Below are positions 1 through 6,895 of a stretch of 9,391 nt of DNA, piece by piece. The stretch covers positions 1 through 9,391 of the forward strand of contig JAKALI010000120.1 of NCBI GenBank assembly GCA_021813195.1. The letters are read 5' to 3'. The number at the start of each line of letters is the position of its first letter. Position 1 is the stretch's first letter. This stretch comes from Pseudomonadota bacterium (GTDB lineage: Bacteria > Pseudomonadota > Alphaproteobacteria > Rhizobiales > Hyphomicrobiaceae). A program made the translations under genes and the position numbers. The notes under the pieces were generated by a model. That model saw only the letters and a list, made by a program, of their open reading frames with translations, did no database searches and was not told where the DNA came from.

Positions 1-362
1 TCCAGTTTTCCGGCCGGCTGACGCGGCCGTGGCCGGTGCTGTCGGAGATGACGTTTACGCCCTTCACCGCCGCGGCCCTCGGCGCCGCGACCGCGTTGTC
101 GTTCGTCGACGGCATCGTGGGCATCGTCGCCGGCGTCGTCGCCGCCAGCCTGCTGATGGCATACGGCGTACTCGGCTTCGCCGTCATGCACGCGGTCACG
201 CGAGGCATGGCGAGCCGCGGCTTCGTTCTCGCCGGCATTTACGCCTCGGTGCTGATCTTCGGCTGGCCGGTGCTGGCGCTGTGCCTCATCGGCCTGTCCG
301 AGACCTTCTTCCATTTCCGCGCGCGTGCCGCCGTCAAACGCGGCCCGCCGGCTTCAACCTGA
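1..362 (+). CDS. DUF2232-type integral membrane protein, C-terminal part (5' end off the window)
   Basis: The frame is open from the left edge (first full codon at 3) to a TGA at 360-362, so only about the last 119 residues are seen. A GTG at 36 is not a credible start, because coding similarity continues upstream of it. The visible part has two or three hydrophobic stretches (roughly '[20 protein letters not shown]' and '[18 protein letters not shown]') and a short basic tail, so it is an inner-membrane protein. The motif 'HAVTRGM' and the position directly upstream of rplI fit the DUF2232 family, which in many Alphaproteobacteria lies between rpsR and rplI. The molecular role of this family is not established. 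The gap to rplI is 44 bp, so the two are probably one transcript. The family call rests on recall and synteny. Confidence 0.72.
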   Translation, partial: QFSGRLTRPWPVLSEMTFTPFTAAALGAATALSFVDGIVGIVAGVVAASLLMAYGVLGFAVMHAVTRGMASRGFVLAGIYASVLIFGWPVLALCLIGLSETFFHFRARAAVKRGPPAST

Positions 363-390
363 ACTGCCAACACCGTTATCCAAACGATCA

Positions 391-398
391 AAAAGGAG
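391..398 (+). promoter_or_regulatory. Shine-Dalgarno site that sets the rplI start
   Basis: AAAAGGAG lies 8 bases upstream of the ATG at 407 but only 2 bases upstream of the ATG at 401. Normal spacing therefore favours 407, which also gives the N-terminus MEVILLERV typical of L9 proteins. The start at 401 would add only Met-Thr. Confidence 0.75.
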
Positions 399-406
399 TA
401 ATGACC

Positions 407-826
407 ATGGAAGTGATCCTGCTCGAACGCGTTGCCAAGCTCGGCAACATGGGCGACGTCGTCCGCGTCAAGGACGGCTTTGCCCGCAACTTTCTCTTGC
501 CGCGCAACAAGGCGCTGCGCGCCAACGCCGACAACAAGGCCCGCTTTGAAGGCATGAAGGCCGAGCTCGAAAAGCAGAGCCTCGAGCGCAAGGGCGAAGC
601 CGGCAAGGTCGCCGCGAAGGTCGACGGCAAGTCCTACACCATTATCCGCCAGTCGTCGGAAACCGGCCAGCTTTACGGCTCGGTGTCGTCGCGCGACATC
701 GCCAGCCTGATTTCGACCGACGGCGCCTGCGAACCCTTTTCATCATTCAGGCACCGCCACAAGCTGTCTCCGACCGGCGCCAGCATCCGAGCGCCCAATT
801 CACGAATCAATATTGCGAACGCCTGA
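407..826 (+). pseudogene. rplI: Ribosomal protein bL9, broken after about residue 106
   Basis: bL9 is a two-domain protein of the large ribosomal subunit that binds 23S rRNA with its N-terminal domain. Residues 1 to about 50 ([19 protein letters not shown], then [16 protein letters not shown]) are a textbook N-domain. The long connecting helix follows, and then the start of the C-terminal domain (residues about 80-104, including [13 protein letters not shown]). After about Gly106 (position 724) the frame stops resembling L9. The expected segment with the IKTLGLH-like motif is absent, and the frame ends at 824-826 after about 33 unrelated residues. Those bases are the tail of a TetR gene read antisense. 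The product would be 139 residues with most of the C-domain replaced, against roughly 150-190 normally. L9 is dispensable in E. coli, so loss could be tolerated, but an assembly chimera is equally possible. Confidence 0.85.
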
Positions 827-1296
827 TGCTGTTCGGGAAGTGGGCTTTTCGCCGCCCCTGCGGCGCGCAGCTGGCGGACCTGCCTCAGGGTCAGATCGGC
901 CAATTGCTTGAATAGCTCCGGATCGGTTGCGTCGACATTCAGCATCTCGCGCCGGATGTAGGGCAAGAGCATCGGGTGTTCCGCATAAACCTTCCGGACG
1001 GCGGCGTCGCGCGCGCGCCCGAGTTCCGCCCGCGTTCCGGTCGTCGGCGTGGATTCCAGCGCCGTCTGTATCAGGAACGCGACATGCTCTTGAACTGCGC
1101 GGCATAAGCCTTCCTTGCCGCCGAAATGGTGGATGGCGAGGCCGTGGGTCACACCCGCGACTTTCGCTATTTCCCGCAGGCTGACGCCCGCCTCCCCCTT
1201 GGATGCGAAGAGATCGAGCGCGGCGTTGCGAATGCGCGCCTTCGCCGTGAGATCTTCATCCGTGCGCGCGACGGCCGCTTTCTTCGTTCGTTTCAC
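673..1296 (-). CDS. TetR/AcrR-family transcriptional regulator
   Basis: This is a 207-residue one-component repressor-type protein. Residues about 18-68 form the DNA-binding domain: '[15 protein letters not shown]', then the helix-turn-helix '[20 protein letters not shown]' and '[10 protein letters not shown]'. The helical remainder is the ligand-binding and dimer part. The start is GTG at 1296-1294, since no in-frame ATG lies upstream before the promoter region; a GAGG-like site precedes it. It is divergent from the thiolase gene across 113 bp, the usual arrangement for a TetR protein that controls its neighbour, so it probably represses the beta-oxidation operon and is released by an acyl-CoA or the acid. 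This is inference. The last 17 or so residues (from about 190) are encoded by antisense rplI DNA, so the native stop codon has probably been lost and the tail replaced. Confidence 0.85.
   Translation of the reverse strand: MKRTKKAAVARTDEDLTAKARIRNAALDLFASKGEAGVSLREIAKVAGVTHGLAIHHFGGKEGLCRAVQEHVAFLIQTALESTPTTGTRAELGRARDAAVRKVYAEHPMLLPYIRREMLNVDATDPELFKQLADLTLRQVRQLRAAGAAKSPLPEQHQAFAILIRELGARMLAPVGDSLWRCLNDEKGSQAPSVEIRLAMSRDDTEP
718..735. other. Junction between ribosomal-operon DNA and catabolic-cluster DNA
   Basis: To the left, the plus strand codes for bL9 up to about residue 106. To the right, the minus strand codes for a TetR-family C-terminus. The two reading frames overlap tail to tail by 154 bp (673-826), which is far more than expected for convergent genes. 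The breakpoint is placed by where each protein stops resembling its family, so it is uncertain by about 10-15 bases. No target-site duplication, att core or tRNA gene is evident at this edge, and the matching right-hand edge is not in the window. Confidence 0.7.
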
Positions 1297-1322
1297 TACG
1301 AGCCTCGAAATTTGTCGTATTG

Positions 1323-1361
1323 CCCATTTGGGTAACCTATTATACGGATGGTTAGTTATAA
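1323..1361. promoter_or_regulatory. Candidate operator/promoter region between tetR and the thiolase gene
   Basis: This AT-rich stretch lies in the 113-bp divergent intergenic region. It holds three short inverted repeats: CCCA-TT-TGGG (1323-1332), TAACC-N12-GGTTA (1333-1354) and TTATA-N12-TATAA (1340-1361). Palindromes of this size between divergent genes are what TetR dimers bind, and TATTAT or TATAAG could serve as -10 elements. No repeat is long enough to stand alone, and the exact operator cannot be chosen by eye. Confidence 0.35.
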
Positions 1362-1409
1362 GATCAATTCTGCGCGGTGCGCCAGGGAACGGAACCGGGA
1401 AAGTTCGAG

Positions 1410-2582
1410 ATGAGAGAAGCCGTGATTATTGATGCGGTCCGTACGCCGGTCGGCAAACGCGGAGGCGTACTGGCTAAGCAGCGACCGGCCGACCTCCTGG
1501 CGCTGACTCTGAAGACACTGCTGGCGCGCACGGGGCTGGACCCGCACGAGCTGGACGACATCATCGCAGGCTGCGCACTTCAGATGGGCGAGCAAGCCGG
1601 CAATGTCGCGCGTTGGGCCTCCCTTGGGGCCGGTTTGCCCGAGAGCTTGGCGGCGATGACGATCGACCGTCAATGCGGCTCCGGACAGCAGGCGGTGCAC
1701 ATCGCCGCTCAGGGCGTTCGCAGCGGCGAATACGATTTCGCGATCGGATCCGGAATCGAAAGCATGTCGCGCGTGGATCTCGGCCCGCTTTTCAATCCGT
1801 CGGGCGGCCTCGGTCCCTGGTATGGCGAGCGCGCCCTCGCGCGGTACGATGGGAACTTGCTCGCTCAGGGCCCATCCGCCGAACTCGTCGTCAAGAAATT
1901 CGGTCTTACGCGCGAAAGACTCGACGCCTACGGCGTAGAAAGCCACCGTCGCGCAGCTGTGGCGACCGGCTCGGGATTCTTCGCCGATCACCTCGTTCCA
2001 ATCGAGACCGAAACCCCAAACGGCGAAACGATGACGATCACACGCGACGAGGGGATCCGCCTCAACGTCGACGCGGCGCGCATGGCGCAGTTGCGGCCGG
2101 TCTTCGCCAATGACGGCGCGATTACCGCCGGCAATTCCTCGCAGATCAGCGATGGAGCCGCCGCGGTCCTCGTCGCCGAGCGCGCGGCCGCCGAAGCCGC
2201 GGGCTTGCGGCCGAAGGCGATCATCCGCGCGATGGCGGTGGCGGCGGACGATCCGATCCTGCAATTCACCGCCGTTCTTCCCGCCACGCGCAAAGCGCTG
2301 AAACAGGCTGGACTGACGATCGAGGACATCGACCGGATCGAGGTGAACGAAGCTTTCGCCTGCGTACCGCTGATGTTCGCGGACGAATTCGGAATCGACC
2401 TATCTCGGGTGAACGTGAATGGCGGCTCCATCGCCATCGGCCATCCGCTCGGCTCGACGGGCGCGCGCATGATCTGCGATCTGGTTTACGAACTGCACCG
2501 CAGCGGCGGACGCTACGGTTTGCTGACCATCTGCGAGGGCGGCGGCATGGCCAACACGACCATCGTCGAGCGGCTCGACTGA
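1410..2582 (+). CDS. Acetyl-CoA acetyltransferase / 3-ketoacyl-CoA thiolase
   Basis: This 390-residue cytosolic thiolase would cleave a 3-ketoacyl-CoA with CoA to release acetyl-CoA and a shortened acyl-CoA, or run the reverse condensation. It opens with the family signature 'REAVIIDAVRTPVGKRGG'. All catalytic residues are visible: nucleophile Cys89 in 'DRQCGSGQQA', Asn313 in 'NEAFA', His345 in 'NGGSIAIGHPLGSTGAR' and the acid/base Cys375 in 'CEGGGMAN'. The length is normal. The ATG at 1410 is chosen because it gives the canonical N-terminus and is preceded by a purine-rich CGGGAAAG; an in-frame GTG at 1377 would add 11 non-homologous residues. It is the first gene of the catabolic operon, with 73 bp before the ligase. 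In a degradative cluster the thiolytic direction is more likely. Chain-length preference cannot be told; 'CEGGG' in place of the commoner C-terminal 'CIGGG' recurs in thiolases annotated for unusual acyl chains. Confidence 0.93.
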   Translation: MREAVIIDAVRTPVGKRGGVLAKQRPADLLALTLKTLLARTGLDPHELDDIIAGCALQMGEQAGNVARWASLGAGLPESLAAMTIDRQCGSGQQAVHIAAQGVRSGEYDFAIGSGIESMSRVDLGPLFNPSGGLGPWYGERALARYDGNLLAQGPSAELVVKKFGLTRERLDAYGVESHRRAAVATGSGFFADHLVPIETETPNGETMTITRDEGIRLNVDAARMAQLRPVFANDGAITAGNSSQISDGAAAVLVAERAAAEAAGLRPKAIIRAMAVAADDPILQFTAVLPATRKALKQAGLTIEDIDRIEVNEAFACVPLMFADEFGIDLSRVNVNGGSIAIGHPLGSTGARMICDLVYELHRSGGRYGLLTICEGGGMANTTIVERLD

Positions 2583-2642
2583 CGTTTGCAAGCGATCGGC
2601 GTCGCCTTACGAATGCGCTCACGGAAATTCGCATAATAAAAC

Positions 2643-2650
2643 AAGGGAGC
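2643..2650 (+). promoter_or_regulatory. Ribosome binding site of the acyl-CoA ligase
   Basis: AAGGGAGC ends 5 bases before the ATG at 2656. It supports that start over the in-frame ATG at 2692, which has no comparable site. Confidence 0.6.
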
Positions 2651-2655
2651 AAGCA

Positions 2656-4326
2656 ATGGCCCAGGAAATCGTGCGTGGATGCCCCTCGACCATGGGGGAC
2701 GACTTTCAGCTGAATACGACGACGCTCATTCGCCACGCGGCGCGTACGCATGGCGACCAGACGATCGTCTTCCGCACCGCGAACGGAGGATGGGATCGCA
2801 CGACCTATGCGGACACCTATCGCCGCATCTGCAAGGCGGCCGCCGCGTTGCGGCGCTTAGGGATTGCGCACGGCGATCGCGTCGGCGTTCTCGATTGGAA
2901 CAGTCTGCGCCACTACGAACTCTATTGGGCGATCCCTGGCCTTGCGGCCGTCATGCTGCAAATGAACCTACGCCTCGGCCCCGAAGATCTCGGGTACGTC
3001 GTCCAGCACAGCAACGCCTCGTACATCGCTGTAGATGAAACGCTCCTGCCTATCGCCGAGGCGATTGCGCCCCATGCAGGCCGTGTGAATGGCTGGATCG
3101 TGATGACCGATAAGCCGCTGTCGGAGATCAAGACCACTCTCGCCCCGATCTACCACTACGAAGACATGGTTGCGGCGGAAGCGTCGACTTTCGACTGGCC
3201 GATGGTCGACGAGCGCTCGGCCTACAGCGCCTGTTATACGACCGGCACGACGGGTCGCCCCAAGGGCGTCTACTATTCGCATCGCGCCATCTACCTGCAT
3301 GCGATGGCGATGGCGGCGTCGCTTGGCGTCACGTTCGACGACTGCGCCATGCTGATCACCCCGATGTTTCACGGCAATTGTTGGGGGTTGCCCCAGGCCA
3401 TCACGCTGATGGCCAACAAGATCGTCCTGCCGGGCCGCTACACGGCAGAGGACACGGGTCCCCTGACCGACGCGATGATCCGGGAAGGCGTGACGATCGC
3501 CAACGGCGCTCCGGCGATCTTCCAGCCGATGCTCGAGCATATTCGCACCAAGAAACTGCAACCGGATTTCAGTCGTATGCGTCTGCTGTCGGGCGCGACC
3601 GAGCCGCCGCTGGCGATGATGCGCGGCTTCTTCGACGAGACGGGCGCGGAGGTCGTCCATGCCTATGGCGCTACCGAGACGACGCCGTTGGTCGCAGTGA
3701 ATCGGTTCAAGCGCTCTGTGCGCGAAAAGATGAACGACGACCAGCTTTGGGATCTCAAGCGCAAGCAAGGGCTGCCGATGATCGGAATCGACATCGAATT
3801 GCTGGACGAGAACGACAAGGCATGTCCGCACGACGGCGCCGCCGCCGGCGAAATCTGCGTGCGCGGTCCCTGGATCATTACACGCTATCACGACATGCCC
3901 GACGGCGAGGATCGTTTCACGACGGACGGGTATTGGCGCAGCGGCGATGCCGGCTCCATCGACACGAATGGTTACCTGAAGCTGACCGACCGCATCAAGG
4001 ACGTCATCAAGAGCGGCGGCGAATGGATCTCCTCGATCGACATGGAGAACTTGATCATGGCGCATCCGGCGGTTCTGGAAGCGGCCGTGGTCGGCGTGCC
4101 GCACGCCAAGTGGCAGGAAAGGCCAGTCGCGGTCGTCGTACTGCGCGCCGGCGCGCAACTGACCGCAGACGCCCTGCGCGAACATCTGTCGCCGCAATTC
4201 GCCAAGTGGCAATTGCCCGAAAAGATCGTGTTCACCGACAAGGTCGCGCGCACGAGCGTCGGAAAAGCCGACAAGAAGAGCATTCGCGCGGAATATCAGG
4301 ACGCCTATGCAGGGGAAGACGCATGA
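2656..4326 (+). CDS. AMP-forming acyl-CoA synthetase (fatty-acid-CoA ligase type)
   Basis: This cytosolic enzyme activates a carboxylic acid with ATP and CoA to the acyl-CoA, through an acyl-adenylate. It has 556 residues, normal for the ANL superfamily. Core motifs in order: P-loop 'YTTGTTGRPKGV' (Thr195-Val205), 'PMFHGNCWG', 'YGATETTP' (Tyr337-), 'YWRSGDAG' with ribose-binding Asp431, hinge 'LTDRIKDVIKSGGEWISS' (from Leu443) with Arg446, and the adenylation lysine Lys537 in 'SVGKADKK'. All expected catalytic residues are present. The pattern resembles the medium/long-chain and DmdB-like ligases rather than acetyl-CoA synthetases or 4-coumarate ligases, but the acid is not predictable by eye. 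Its stop overlaps the next start as ATGA (4323-4326), which indicates translational coupling with the hydratase. It would commit the substrate to the pathway encoded around it. Confidence 0.93.
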   Translation: MAQEIVRGCPSTMGDDFQLNTTTLIRHAARTHGDQTIVFRTANGGWDRTTYADTYRRICKAAAALRRLGIAHGDRVGVLDWNSLRHYELYWAIPGLAAVMLQMNLRLGPEDLGYVVQHSNASYIAVDETLLPIAEAIAPHAGRVNGWIVMTDKPLSEIKTTLAPIYHYEDMVAAEASTFDWPMVDERSAYSACYTTGTTGRPKGVYYSHRAIYLHAMAMAASLGVTFDDCAMLITPMFHGNCWGLPQAITLMANKIVLPGRYTAEDTGPLTDAMIREGVTIANGAPAIFQPMLEHIRTKKLQPDFSRMRLLSGATEPPLAMMRGFFDETGAEVVHAYGATETTPLVAVNRFKRSVREKMNDDQLWDLKRKQGLPMIGIDIELLDENDKACPHDGAAAGEICVRGPWIITRYHDMPDGEDRFTTDGYWRSGDAGSIDTNGYLKLTDRIKDVIKSGGEWISSIDMENLIMAHPAVLEAAVVGVPHAKWQERPVAVVVLRAGAQLTADALREHLSPQFAKWQLPEKIVFTDKVARTSVGKADKKSIRAEYQDAYAGEDA

Positions 4327-5102
4327 ACGAGCGGGTCGTCCTCGTCGAGACGCATGGTCCGACAGCCCTGCTGACGTTGAGCCGCCCAAAGGCGCTTAAC
4401 GCGCTGAATGGCGAAATCATGGAGCAATTGGTCACCGCGCTTCAGGCGGCCGACGCGGACCCGCAAGTTCGCGCAGTCGTCATCACAGGGTCCGATCGCG
4501 CCTTCTGCGCAGGCGCCGACATTTCCGAACTCGACACTGTCTCGATCGACGACGTGCTCGCGCCGGATGGATTCGGGAGGCGGCTGTTCGACATGCTCGG
4601 AGCCTATCGCAAGCCGTTGATCGCGGCGGTGCGCGGGCTGGCCTTCGGCGGCGGCTGCGAAATCGCGCTCGGATGTGACATTGTCGTCGCAGGCGTGTCG
4701 GCCCGGTTCGGCGTGCCGGAAGTCTCCCTCGGCCTTTTGCCAGGGGGCGGCGGTACGCAGCGGCTCGTCCACGCGCTCGGCAAGGCCAAGGCGATGCGCA
4801 TGCTGCTGACCGGCGATCCGATCTCGGCGGTCGATGCGCTTGCGGCCGGCCTCGTCAGTGATGTGGTCGAAGATGACCAATGCCTCGCACATGCGCTGGC
4901 GGTCGCGGAGCGGATCGCCCGCAACGGACCGATCGCAGTTCAGATGGCGAAGGACGCGGCGCGCGCCGCCCTGGAAGTCGGCCTGTCGCAAGGTCTTGCC
5001 CACGAGAGGCGAAACTTCATCCTGCTTTTTGGCACCGAGGACAAGCGCGAAGGCGTCTCGGCATTTCTCGAAAAACGTCGCCCCGCATTCATCGGCCGCT
5101 GA
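4323..5102 (+). CDS. Enoyl-CoA hydratase (crotonase family), both catalytic glutamates present
   Basis: This 259-residue enzyme hydrates trans-2-enoyl-CoA to 3-hydroxyacyl-CoA. Crotonase landmarks are 'LSRPKALNALN' (about 19-29), the oxyanion-hole segment 'CAGADISEL' (62-70), 'AFGGGCEIALGCDI' with Glu113, and 'FGVPEVSLGLLPGGGGTQRL' with Glu133. Glu113 and Glu133 correspond to the paired Glu144/Glu164 of rat crotonase, so true hydratase activity is likely. The ATG at 4323 overlaps the ligase stop by 4 bases, and the acyl-CoA dehydrogenase follows 14 bp later, so it is an internal operon gene. No 3-hydroxyacyl-CoA dehydrogenase is in view, so the step between this product and the thiolase must be supplied from elsewhere. 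Confidence 0.93.
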   Translation: MNERVVLVETHGPTALLTLSRPKALNALNGEIMEQLVTALQAADADPQVRAVVITGSDRAFCAGADISELDTVSIDDVLAPDGFGRRLFDMLGAYRKPLIAAVRGLAFGGGCEIALGCDIVVAGVSARFGVPEVSLGLLPGGGGTQRLVHALGKAKAMRMLLTGDPISAVDALAAGLVSDVVEDDQCLAHALAVAERIARNGPIAVQMAKDAARAALEVGLSQGLAHERRNFILLFGTEDKREGVSAFLEKRRPAFIGR

Positions 5103-5116
5103 GACTGGAGAGACAA

Positions 5117-6262
5117 ATGACCTATCGCTCGCCTTGGATGAATGCAGAGCTGGACGCCGTTCGCGACACCGCGCGGAAATTTCTCGAAAAGGAATCGGCG
5201 CCCAACCATGAACGCTGGGCCAAGGAGCGTCAGATCGACCGCTCTTTCTGGAACGCAGCCGGCGACCTCGGCCTTCTGTGTGTGAGCTGCCCGACGGAAT
5301 ACGGCGGCGGCGGGGGCACCTTCGCACATGAAGCCGTCGTGATGGAGGAACAGGCGCGCATCGCCGACGATTGCTGGAACTATTCGGTCCACAGCACGAT
5401 CGTGGCACATTATTTCGCGGCCTACGGATCGGACGAGCAGAAGCGGCGCTGGCTGCCGAAGCTGGCGTCGGGCGAGTATGTCGGCGCGATAGCCATGACG
5501 GAACCGGGGACAGGCAGCGACCTTCAGGCGGTTCGCACGACCGCGCGACGCGAGGGCGACCATTATGTCATCAACGGCTCCAAGATCTTCATCACCAATG
5601 GAACGCACTGCGATCTGTTGATCATCGTCGCACGCACGGGCCCTGATCCAGGCGGCAAGGGGCTCTCGCTGATCGTCGCGGAAACCCAAGGGCTGAAAGG
5701 CTTCACGCGTGGGCGTGTCCTCGAAAAGATCGGCGCGAAGGGCGGCGACCTGCGCGAATTGTTTTTCGAGGACATGAGAGTGCCGGTCGTCAATCTGCTC
5801 GGGTCGGTCGAGGGGCAGGGGTTCGTTCAGCTCATGAAGCAATTGCCGCAGGAACGTCTCGCGATCGCCGCCACAGCCGTGGCCTCTGCCGAGCACGCCG
5901 TTGACTTGGCGATCGAGTACGCCAAGCAGCGGAGCGCCTTCGGGCAGACGTTGATGTCGTTCCAGAACACGCGCTTCGTGCTTGCCGAATGTCGCACGGA
6001 GGCTCTGGCCCTCCGGACTTTCATTGACCACTGCATCATGCTTCATCTCGACGGCAAGCTGGACGCAGCGACCGCATCGATGGCCAAATATCTCGCGACC
6101 GACAAGCAGTGTCAGATCATCGATCGCTGTCTTCAGGTGTTCGGCGGCTTTGGATACATGATGGAATTCCCGATTGCCCGTATGTATGCCGCTGCGCGCG
6201 TGCAGAAGATCTACGGCGGTACGAATGAGATTATGAAAGAGCTCATAGCGCGTTCTCTGTAA
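5117..6262 (+). CDS. Acyl-CoA dehydrogenase, long-chain (LCAD)-like active-site arrangement
   Basis: This FAD enzyme (381 residues) introduces the alpha-beta double bond into an acyl-CoA and passes electrons to ETF. Motifs include 'GAIAMTEPGTGSDLQ' (flavin and substrate region), 'NGSKIFITNG', 'AFGQTLMSFQ', 'QVFGGFGYM' and the C-terminal 'KIYGGTNEIMKELIARSL'. The catalytic base is not in the usual C-terminal 'YEGT' motif: Gly367 occupies that site. Instead Glu246 in 'LPQERLAIA' matches the base position of mammalian LCAD and isovaleryl-CoA dehydrogenase, and the C-terminus closely resembles LCAD. The enzyme is therefore probably active on long or branched acyl chains, which is an inference from the family. 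The start at 5117 has a GGAGAG site 4 bases upstream. It is the last gene of the operon. No terminator is obvious after it, and transposon debris begins about 40 bp downstream. Confidence 0.93.
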   Translation: MTYRSPWMNAELDAVRDTARKFLEKESAPNHERWAKERQIDRSFWNAAGDLGLLCVSCPTEYGGGGGTFAHEAVVMEEQARIADDCWNYSVHSTIVAHYFAAYGSDEQKRRWLPKLASGEYVGAIAMTEPGTGSDLQAVRTTARREGDHYVINGSKIFITNGTHCDLLIIVARTGPDPGGKGLSLIVAETQGLKGFTRGRVLEKIGAKGGDLRELFFEDMRVPVVNLLGSVEGQGFVQLMKQLPQERLAIAATAVASAEHAVDLAIEYAKQRSAFGQTLMSFQNTRFVLAECRTEALALRTFIDHCIMLHLDGKLDAATASMAKYLATDKQCQIIDRCLQVFGGFGYMMEFPIARMYAAARVQKIYGGTNEIMKELIARSL

Positions 6263-6299
6263 CCGCAGAGTTGCCGCCATTAGCATTACTTTGACAGAT

Positions 6300-6637
6300 T
6301 TATTCGAGGAGACTCCGGAAAACACGTCTGCAGTGCGGGTATCTGTAAGGTGGGGCGCGGATGAGGGTTGCGATGACGGCGCGGCATATCGCTGGCAGAC
6401 TTGGATGCGGCGGACCCTTCAGGTTGCTTTTTCCCCTGCTCGTCGCAGCGAGGCGACGGCTTTGCAGATAAGCGTATGCGATCATCGTCATCAGCGTAGG
6501 TCGATGCAGACCACGCGATGATCGGCTCTCGAAATGATCGAGACCGTGTCTTCCTTGAACTCTTGATGCGCCTGCTCGCAACCCCAACGGACTTTGATCG
6601 TAGCGGCGAGCGTCTCAAGATCGGTGTCGGGCGGCAG
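6300..6637 (-). pseudogene. IS701-type (DDE) transposase, C-terminal fragment with a frameshift
   Basis: On the minus strand, 'LPPDTDLETLAATIKVRW' followed by 'CEQAHQEFKED' matches the region of IS701-type transposases that carries the last catalytic glutamate (pattern RWxxExxHQExK). The match then jumps frame: 'GLDHFESRSSRGLH', 'RPTLMTMIAYAYLQSRRLA' and a tail ending in 'PHCRRVF' continue it to a TAA at 6302-6300. The shift falls at about 6546-6550, where one base appears missing or extra. Everything N-terminal to 'LPPDTD', including the first two catalytic aspartates, is absent, so the gene is dead. The family call rests on these motifs. Confidence 0.75.
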
Positions 6638-6690
6638 TTGGCGACAATCCGCTCCGGCTTGTGGCGCTTCCTCGGCATTCTGATCCTCCT
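6638..6690 (-). pseudogene. Start of an IS3-family OrfA (truncated after about 13 codons)
   Basis: A strong AGGAGG site (6690-6685) stands 6 bases before an ATG (6678-6676) that begins MPRKRHKPERIVA. This is nearly the standard N-terminus of a widespread IS3-family OrfA (MPRKRHKPEEIVAKLRQ). The match stops at about 6638, where the IS701-type sequence begins in another frame. The helix-turn-helix, leucine-zipper and OrfB parts are missing. Confidence 0.65.
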
Positions 6691-6767
6691 TTTCCGTGTC
6701 CAAAGACATGCTTCCAGGTTGACCAATTCAATGGGGGGCAAGCCGTCCAGCACGATGCGGATTTGTC

Positions 6768-6895
6768 CTCCGCCGAATGCGTCCTGCGCGATCTCCTCGT
6801 CATGTCTGCTCCTGATTCGCAGCGAAAATCCTCGCCGCCGTCAGGCAGGAAATCCACTTATGCGACTGTCCGAATTTGCGGAGCCAGCTCTGTCA
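6768..6895 (-). mobile_element. 5' end of a second IS3-like element with OrfA start
   Basis: Read on the minus strand, GAGCTGGCTCCGCAAATTCG begins at about 6893. It resembles the terminal repeat region of IS3-family elements. After about 90 bases an AGGAG site (6813-6809) precedes an ATG at 6803-6801 that encodes MTRRSRRTHSAE, which is like the N-terminus of IS3-type OrfA proteins (MTRRxRRxHSxxFKAKVA). Similarity is lost after about 12 codons. The putative element end is about 20 bp from the stop codon of the adjacent crotonase gene. Terminal-repeat identity is by recall and not verified. Confidence 0.45.

Noticed and set aside
1356..2264. Minus-strand open frame of 302 codons opposite the thiolase
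   Set aside because: Antisense of a fully conserved thiolase; it would also run through the divergent promoter region.
2610..2631. Inverted repeat CGAAT-N12-ATTCG before the ligase gene
   Set aside because: Five-base arms are expected by chance; it has the same spacer length as TAACC-N12-GGTTA upstream but no shared sequence, so a second operator is not supported.
2968..4389. Long minus-strand open frame (473 codons) opposite the acyl-CoA ligase
   Set aside because: It is a codon-bias shadow: the plus strand encodes a ligase with every catalytic motif, and the antisense product has no recognisable domain.
4940..6325. Long minus-strand open frame (461 codons) opposite the acyl-CoA dehydrogenase
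   Set aside because: Shadow of a GC-rich coding gene; composition is rich in Arg, His and Asp with no family features, and the plus-strand enzyme is complete.
6691..6800. Frame on the minus strand reading 'EEIAQDAFGGGQIRIVLDGL' and 'PPIELVNLEAC'
   Set aside because: It looks protein-like, but I cannot assign it to a family. It overlaps the IS3-like OrfA start in another frame and has no start of its own, so it is left as unassigned transposon-region DNA.
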